DNA of 64,000 nt, from positions 1-64,000 of the forward strand of contig NZ_JAEULZ010000030.1 of NCBI RefSeq assembly GCF_016793485.1, read 5' to 3'. The notes under the pieces are model-generated. The model ran no database searches, was not told the origin of the DNA, and saw nothing but the letters and a program-made list of their open reading frames with translations. This document shows positions 59,337 through 64,000 of the stretch, one piece after another (the first letter of the stretch is position 1; every line of letters starts with the position of its first letter). Both the position numbers and the translations under genes were made by a program. This stretch comes from Mesorhizobium sp. (lineage in GTDB: Bacteria; Pseudomonadota; Alphaproteobacteria; Rhizobiales; Rhizobiaceae).

Positions 59337-60773
59337 ATGGCGTTACAGGGGAGTATGCGCTTGGTTGCGTTCGACGAAATGCAGCCGGAAAAATCCGGCA
59401 TAAGGCACTCATATTCGGCCTACGACCGCTGGTGGCAGCAGCAGGATCCGGCGAGACTAAGCGAAAAGATGCGCGACGCAGAGCGCGTCTTTCGCAAGAC
59501 GGGCATCACCTTCGCCGTCTATGGCGAGGAAGAGGCGGCCGAACGGCTCATTCCCTTCGACATCGTCCCTCGCATTCTTTCCGGGGCCGAATGGCGTCGC
59601 CTGACGCAGGGCATCGAACAGCGCGTGCAGGCGCTGAACGCGTTTCTGGACGACATCTATCACCGCCAGGAAATCCTGCGCGCCGGCCGCATCCCGAAGA
59701 GGCTGATCGCCGACAACGACGCCTTTCTCCCCGAAATGATCGGCGTGCGACCGCCGGCAGGCGTCTATACCCACATCATCGGCACCGATATTGTGCGCAC
59801 CGGCGAGAACGAGTTCTTCGTGCTGGAAGACAATGCGCGCACGCCTTCCGGCGTCTCCTACATGCTGGAAAACCGCGAGACGATGATGCAGCTCTTTCCC
59901 GAGCTGTTTCAGAAGATCAGGGTGCGGCCGGTCGAGAACTATCCGCAGCTGCTGCGCCAGTCGCTCGCCGCCGTGCGTCCTGAGAATTTGCGCGGGACGC
60001 CGACGATCGCGGTGCTGACGCCCGGCAGCTACAACTCGGCCTATTTCGAGCATGCCTTCCTCGCCGACCAGATGGGCGTGGAACTGGTCGAGGGACACGA
60101 TCTGCGCGTGGTCGACGGGCATGTCGCGATGCGCACGACCGAGGGCTACAAGCAGATCGACGTGCTCTACCGCCGCGTCGACGACTCTTTTCTCGACCCG
60201 CTGACGTTCCGGCCTGACTCGGCGCTCGGCGTGCCCGGCATCATGGACGTCTATCGCGCCGGCAACATCACGATCGCCAATGCGCCGGGCACCGGCATCG
60301 CCGACGACAAGGCGATCTATTCCTACATGCCCGACATCATCGAGTTCTACACCGGCCGCAAGGCGATCCTGCAGAACATCCAGACCTTCCGGTGCTCGGA
60401 GCCGGACACGCTGAAATATGTCCAGGAGAATTTGAAGGATCTGGTCGTGAAGGAGGTGCACGGCTCCGGCGGCTACGGCATGCTGGTTGGACCGACCGCC
60501 ACCAAGAAGGAGCGCGAGACCTTCTCCAAGAAGCTCGCCGCCAACCCGTCCAACTACATCGCCCAGCCGACGCTTTCGCTGTCGACCTGCCCGATCATGA
60601 CGGAAGCAGGCCTCTCGCCGCGCCATGTCGATCTCAGGCCTTTCGTGCTGGTGTCCGACAAGATTCAGATCGTGCCGGGGGGATTGACGCGGGTCGCGCT
60701 CAAAGAAGGCTCCCTGGTTGTGAATTCGTCACAGGGCGGCGGAACGAAGGATACGTGGGTTCTGGATGACTAG
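59337..60773 (+). CDS. circularly permuted ATP-grasp protein of the Anbu operon
   Basis: The 478-residue protein matches the DUF404/DUF407 circularly permuted ATP-grasp group: IFPRILSG-like PFDIVPRILSGAEWRRLTQG, GTDIVRTGENEFFVLEDNAR, TPSGVSYMLENRETMMQLFP, VDVLYRRVDDSFLDP-like IDVLYRRVDDSFLDPLTFRP and KEVHGSGGYGMLVGPTATKK. Such enzymes are predicted amide-bond ligases. It begins the Anbu operon with alpha-E, transglutaminase and Anbu genes. ATG 59337 is used; ATG 59355 is also possible. Its TAG stop is the first triplet of a repeat flanking the inserted S23 gene. Confidence 0.9.
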   Translation: MALQGSMRLVAFDEMQPEKSGIRHSYSAYDRWWQQQDPARLSEKMRDAERVFRKTGITFAVYGEEEAAERLIPFDIVPRILSGAEWRRLTQGIEQRVQALNAFLDDIYHRQEILRAGRIPKRLIADNDAFLPEMIGVRPPAGVYTHIIGTDIVRTGENEFFVLEDNARTPSGVSYMLENRETMMQLFPELFQKIRVRPVENYPQLLRQSLAAVRPENLRGTPTIAVLTPGSYNSAYFEHAFLADQMGVELVEGHDLRVVDGHVAMRTTEGYKQIDVLYRRVDDSFLDPLTFRPDSALGVPGIMDVYRAGNITIANAPGTGIADDKAIYSYMPDIIEFYTGRKAILQNIQTFRCSEPDTLKYVQENLKDLVVKEVHGSGGYGMLVGPTATKKERETFSKKLAANPSNYIAQPTLSLSTCPIMTEAGLSPRHVDLRPFVLVSDKIQIVPGGLTRVALKEGSLVVNSSQGGGTKDTWVLDD

Positions 60774-60806
60774 GGAGTAGGGAATAGGCAGTAGGGAGTA
60801 GTGGGG
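60771..60806 (+). repeat. left inverted repeat of S23 cassette
   Basis: The segment is built of GGGAGTAG and GGGAATAGG units. GGGAGTAGGGAATAGG at 60773-60788 is the exact reverse complement of 61210-61225 on the other side of the S23 gene. Confidence 0.75.
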
Positions 60807-60823
60807 TGGGGGTGCAAGCGGCG

Positions 60824-61183
60824 GTGAATTCCTACAGGGACCTGCTGGTTTGGCAGGCCTCAATGGATTTGGCAGTAATTTGCTATGCATCCACGAAGGA
60901 CTTTCCAAAGGCGGAGGTCTACGGGATGACATCTCAGATACGGCGGGCTTCCACCTCGGTGGCTGCAAATATCGCCGAGGGATATGGGCGCGAGAACACT
61001 GGGTCATACAGCCAGTTTCTCCGTATTGCCCAAGGGTCACTGAAGGAATTGGAGACGCTTGTGATTTTGTCTCAAAGGGTAGGGTTGATGACTGACGGCG
61101 CAACGTCGCGGTTGCTAGTTCAGTCCGATGAGGTGGGCAAAATGCTTCGCTCTCTAATCAGGCGCTTGCAGGTCAAGTCATGA
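60824..61183 (+). CDS. four-helix-bundle protein, S23/intervening-sequence-protein family
   Basis: The protein of about 119 residues has the S23 pattern VNSYRDLLVWQASMDLAVIC, YGMTSQIRRASTSVAANIAE, GYGRENTGSYSQFLRIAQGS and LKELETLVILSQRVGL. The family was first found in 23S rRNA intervening sequences and forms pentameric helical bundles; its role is unclear. Possible starts are GTG at 60806, 60812 and 60824; the last best fits the family N-terminus. It is embedded between the ATP-grasp and alpha-E genes and flanked by inverted repeats, which suggests insertion as a unit. Confidence 0.85.
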   Translation: MNSYRDLLVWQASMDLAVICYASTKDFPKAEVYGMTSQIRRASTSVAANIAEGYGRENTGSYSQFLRIAQGSLKELETLVILSQRVGLMTDGATSRLLVQSDEVGKMLRSLIRRLQVKS

Positions 61184-61191
61184 CATTGGCC

Positions 61192-61231
61192 ATTCCCTAT
61201 TCCCTATTCCCTATTCCCTACTCCCTTACTC
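61192..61231 (-). repeat. right inverted repeat of S23 cassette
   Basis: Four tandem CCCTATT-type heptamers followed by CCCTACTCCCTTACTC begin 8 bases after the S23 stop. The part at 61210-61225 pairs exactly with 60773-60788. Confidence 0.75.
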
Positions 61232-61244
61232 TCGAGGCCGCCTG

Positions 61245-62186
61245 ATGCTTCTCGGACGCGTCGCAAACGGCCTCTACTGGATGAACCGCTACATCGAGCG
61301 GGCGGAGAACATGGCGCGGCTGGTGGATGCCGGGCTGCGCATGGCGCTGACCCGCACTCAGAGCGCCGAGGAGGAATGGAAATCCGTCGTGCTGTCGGCT
61401 GGCGTCGATTCCGCCTTTGCCGCGAAGTACGGCGAGTACACGCCTGCCAACGTGTCGGATTTCCTGATCCGCGATACGACCAACCCGTCAAGCGCCATGG
61501 CGTCCATGGAAACCGCTCGCTTCAACGCCCGAATGGTACGCACGGCGCTGACGCGCGAGACGTGGGAGGCAATCAACGAAGCCTGGATGTCGCTGAAACG
61601 CGTGCTCGCCAATCCGATCGACGAGCGCGACCTGCCGAGCGTGCTCGACGCCATCAAGCGCGAGACGGCGCTCATACGCGGCTGCTTCTACGGCACGATG
61701 CTGCGCAACGAGATCTTCGATTTCGCCCAGATCGGCACCTATGTCGAGCGCGCCGACAACACCGCGCGCATCCTCGACGTCAAATATTACGTGCTGCTGC
61801 CGTCGGTCTCGTGGGTCGGGTCGACGCTGGACAACTCGCAATGGGAGTCGATCCTGCGCTCGGTTTCGGCGCATCGGTCCTATCGCTGGGTCTATGACGC
61901 CGAATACAAGCCGACCAACATCGCCGACTATCTGATCCTGAACGGCCGCATGCCGCGCTCTCTGACCTTCTGCTACCGCTTCCTCGCCGAGCACCTGCGA
62001 TTCCGCGAGGAGGATTACGGCTTGCGGCTGCCGTGCCACAAACTCGTCGAGGACACGCTGGCGAAACTGCGTTCGAGTTCGGTGAAACAGATATTCGATG
62101 AAGGCTTGCACGAGTTCCTGACCGACTTCATCCGCGACAACAACCGGCTCGGCGACGAGGTCGCGGCCAACTATCGTTTCCACTGA
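61245..62186 (+). CDS. alpha-E domain protein (DUF403)
   Basis: The 313-residue, mostly helical protein fits the alpha-E family: LLGRVANGLYWMNRYIERAE, NMARLVDAGLRMAL, then FDFAQIGTYVERADNTARIL and SYRWVYDAEYKPTNIADYLI. It co-occurs with circularly permuted ATP-grasp and transglutaminase genes and is predicted to take part in peptide synthesis or modification; no reaction has been shown. GAGG lies about 9 bases before the ATG. It is 10 bp upstream of the transglutaminase gene. Confidence 0.92.
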   Translation: MLLGRVANGLYWMNRYIERAENMARLVDAGLRMALTRTQSAEEEWKSVVLSAGVDSAFAAKYGEYTPANVSDFLIRDTTNPSSAMASMETARFNARMVRTALTRETWEAINEAWMSLKRVLANPIDERDLPSVLDAIKRETALIRGCFYGTMLRNEIFDFAQIGTYVERADNTARILDVKYYVLLPSVSWVGSTLDNSQWESILRSVSAHRSYRWVYDAEYKPTNIADYLILNGRMPRSLTFCYRFLAEHLRFREEDYGLRLPCHKLVEDTLAKLRSSSVKQIFDEGLHEFLTDFIRDNNRLGDEVAANYRFH

Positions 62187-62196
62187 CGGGACCGCC

Positions 62197-62991
62197 ATGA
62201 GGCTGAAGATCTCGCACCGGACCGAATACAGCTACGACGCGCCGCTGCAGTATGCGTTGCAGCGGCTGCGGCTGGTTCCGCGCGGCGGCAAGACACAGAC
62301 CGTCCATAGCTGGTCGCTGAAGGTCGAGGGCGCCACCGAGGAGGCGCGCTTCGTCGACCATTTCGAGAATGACACCCGGCTCGTCAGCATGGCCGATGAC
62401 TCGACCAGGATCAGCATCGACGCGTGGGGAGAAGTCGAGACCTTCGACACGGCCGGCGTTTTCGGCGAGCATCGCGGTTTCGCACCGCTCTGGTTGTTCG
62501 AGCACGAGACCGACCTGACGACGCCGGGTGAGGGCATCCGCGAGCTGGCCCATTCGGTCGGGCAGGGGTCTGAGCTGGATCGGCTGCACCAGCTGATGCA
62601 CATCATCGGGGTCAGGGTGGCCTACACGATCGGCGCGACGCATGCCGGCACCACTGCCGAGCAGGCGCTGACGCAAGGGTCTGGCGTGTGCCAGGATCAC
62701 GCGCATGTCTTTGCCGCCGCGGCGCGCGTTCTCGGATTTCCGGCGCGTTATGTCAGCGGCTACCTCATGCTGAACGACACGGTCGACCAGGCAGCCAGCC
62801 ATGCCTGGGCCGAGGCGCATGTCCCGGGTCTCGGCTGGGTGGCGTTCGACCCCTCGAACGGCATCTCGCCGGACGAGCGCTATGTGCGGATGGCCGTCGG
62901 TCGCGACTATCGCGACGCCATGCCGGTCTCGGGAATCCGCCTTGGATGGGCGGAAGAACAGCTTGCCGTCGCCATCACGGTAGAGCAGTAA
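62197..62991 (+). CDS. transglutaminase-like cysteine protease family protein
   Basis: The 264-residue protein has an N-terminal bacterial transglutaminase-like region (MRLKISHRTEYSYDAPLQYA) and the catalytic core with Cys in TQGSGVCQDHAHVFAAAARV, His in SHAWAEAHVPGLGWVAFDPS and the following Asp. It is probably a peptidase or amide-transfer enzyme. It belongs to the Anbu operon, 10 bp after alpha-E and 31 bp before Anbu. Confidence 0.93.
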   Translation: MRLKISHRTEYSYDAPLQYALQRLRLVPRGGKTQTVHSWSLKVEGATEEARFVDHFENDTRLVSMADDSTRISIDAWGEVETFDTAGVFGEHRGFAPLWLFEHETDLTTPGEGIRELAHSVGQGSELDRLHQLMHIIGVRVAYTIGATHAGTTAEQALTQGSGVCQDHAHVFAAAARVLGFPARYVSGYLMLNDTVDQAASHAWAEAHVPGLGWVAFDPSNGISPDERYVRMAVGRDYRDAMPVSGIRLGWAEEQLAVAITVEQ

Positions 62992-63022
62992 TCGCCGCGT
63001 AACTGCGGCCAGAAGCGATTCC

Positions 63023-63757
63023 ATGACCTATTGCGTTGGACTGAAGATCGACCGGGGACTCGTGTTCATGTCGGACACGCGCACCAATGCCGGCATCGAT
63101 TCCATCTCGACCTTCCGCAAGATGCACGTCTGGGAGAAGCCAGGAGACCGGGTCATCGTGCTGATGTCGGCGGGCAACCTCGCCACGACGCAGTCGGTGG
63201 TGAGCATGCTGGAGGAGCGGACGAAAGCGGCGAGCGAGCGCAATCCGAGCCTTCTGGAAGCGCCGTCTATGTTCCAGACGGCGCGGCTCGTGGGCAATAC
63301 GGTGAAGGAGGTAATCGCCAATTCTTCGCCTGATGGCGAGCGGGCGGACAGCTATTTCAACGCATCCTTCATTTTGGGCGGCCAGATCAAGGGCAGCGCG
63401 CCCCGTCTCTTCATGATCTATCCGGAAGGCAACTTCATCGAATCCAGCGACGACACGCCGTTCTTCCAGGTCGGCGAGACGAAGTACGGCAAGCCGATCA
63501 TCGTGCGCGCCTACGACAAGGCGATAAGCCTCGCGGAGACGGTGAAACTGCTGCTGGTTTCCTTCGATTCGACGCTCAAGTCCAACCTGTCGGTCGGCCT
63601 GCCGCTCGACCTGTTGTTCTATGAAAAGGACAGCTTCAAGGTGGGGCTGAGGAAGAGGATCGGCCAGGACGATCCCTATTACCGGACCGTGTCTGACGGC
63701 TGGTCGAACGCGCTGAAGAACGCTTTCAAGGCGCTTCCGGATTTTCCCGAAGACTGA
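63023..63757 (+). CDS. Anbu, proteasome-type peptidase
   Basis: The 244-residue protein begins MTYCVGLKIDRGLVFMSDTR. Removal of Met would expose Thr as N-terminal nucleophile, with Asp18 and Lys33 (counted with Met) in catalytic positions of the proteasome fold. GGQIKGSAPRLFMIYPEGNF and SDDTPFFQVGETKYGKPI are typical of Anbu (ancestral beta subunit). Relatives self-assemble into ring-like or helical complexes; the substrate is unknown. It ends the operon ATP-grasp, alpha-E, transglutaminase, Anbu. Confidence 0.93.
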   Translation: MTYCVGLKIDRGLVFMSDTRTNAGIDSISTFRKMHVWEKPGDRVIVLMSAGNLATTQSVVSMLEERTKAASERNPSLLEAPSMFQTARLVGNTVKEVIANSSPDGERADSYFNASFILGGQIKGSAPRLFMIYPEGNFIESSDDTPFFQVGETKYGKPIIVRAYDKAISLAETVKLLLVSFDSTLKSNLSVGLPLDLLFYEKDSFKVGLRKRIGQDDPYYRTVSDGWSNALKNAFKALPDFPED

Positions 63758-63819
63758 TTTTTGGCGTTTCGGGTCTCGCTTCCCTTCGGTAGGGTCGTTT
63801 GCGCGCGCCGGGAGGAATG

Positions 63820-64000
63820 ATGGACAACGACGATTTTCGCAAATGGTCGCACCGGGCGGCGGACTGGGGCGCGGATTACCGCGCCACCCTTCGCGACAGG
63901 CCCGTACGGGCGCAGACCCAACCCGGCGAGATCGCTGCGCGGATCGGCTTGTCGGCTCCCGAGGAGCCGGAGGCCATGGAGGCGATCTTCGCCGATTTCG
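63820..64000 (+). CDS. PLP-dependent decarboxylase-like protein, N-terminal part
   Basis: Sixty residues are visible before the window ends: MDNDDFRKWSHRAADWGADY, then DRPVRAQTQPGEIAARIG and AMEAIFADF. This pattern (WAD-Y, then a P-V-x-x-x-x-P-G-E block) fits the N-terminal region of group II aromatic-amino-acid decarboxylases. The PLP-lysine part lies outside. GGAGGA precedes tandem ATGs at 63817 and 63820; the second is better spaced. The gene is truncated only by the window edge. Confidence 0.75.
   Translation, partial: MDNDDFRKWSHRAADWGADYRATLRDRPVRAQTQPGEIAARIGLSAPEEPEAMEAIFADF

Noticed and set aside
60771-61231. Reading the heptamer arrays beside the S23 gene as a CRISPR-like array
   Set aside because: The units are contiguous 7-base repeats without spacers.

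Overview
This 64 kb window is chromosomal DNA of a high-GC alphaproteobacterium. The gene order and proteins fit Rhizobiales, most likely the Mesorhizobium/Phyllobacteriaceae neighbourhood. The evidence is the tuf-to-rplQ ribosomal cluster, a eukaryote-like glutamine synthetase II beside a gstI-like gene, a glnB-glnA pair, GAAC-N7-GAAC LexA boxes, an Atp12-type chaperone and an Anbu operon. The genus is an inference.

Region 1 (1-14.9 kb) is the tuf end followed by the S10, spc and alpha ribosomal protein operons in standard order, with secY and adk embedded and rpoA-rplQ at the end. Most junctions overlap or are very short. The few longer gaps (rpsQ-rplN, rplF-rplR, rplR-rpsE, rplO-secY, rpoA-rplQ) carry clear RNA hairpins. 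A strong terminator closes the cluster.

Region 2 (14.9-22.4 kb) holds a membrane acyltransferase, a Deg/HtrA protease, rarA, a small AT-richer HNH nuclease gene, crcB, a RluC-type pseudouridine synthase, an Atp12 chaperone and a DUF305 protein.

Region 3 (22.4-30.6 kb) is nitrogen assimilation: gstI-like and glnII are divergent around a near-perfect sigma-54 promoter, and glnB-glnA runs on the minus strand behind a second sigma-54-like site. An MHS-family transporter and an FMN split-barrel protein lie between, and the NAD(P)HX repair enzyme NnrE-NnrD follows.

Region 4 (30.6-44.9 kb) is more accessory. It has a large Cys-rich exported protein with a CXXCH motif, a DUF5672 glycosyltransferase next to a DUF72 gene, and a hypothetical gene carrying an intergenic repeat in its reading frame. 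Two tandem autotransporters with almost identical barrels, a DUF1194 protein and a winged-helix regulator follow. Last come a Phd/PIN toxin-antitoxin pair, a RelA/SpoT-domain protein and a PD-(D/E)XK-like protein.

Region 5 (44.9-64 kb) returns to core genes: uvrA and ssb, each with a LexA box and separated by a possible noncoding RNA; then OsmC, marC, gyrA, coaD, two cyclophilins, a YdcZ protein, queA and tgt. The window ends with the Anbu operon (ATP-grasp, alpha-E, transglutaminase, Anbu peptidase). That operon is interrupted by an S23-type four-helix-bundle gene flanked by inverted repeats. A truncated PLP-dependent decarboxylase gene runs off the right edge.

The best leads for something undescribed are the S23 cassette with its gene-less relative at 55.1 kb, the accessory cluster at 41.8-44.7 kb, and the terminator-bounded stretch between uvrA and ssb. 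No tRNA, rRNA, CRISPR array or complete insertion sequence was seen.
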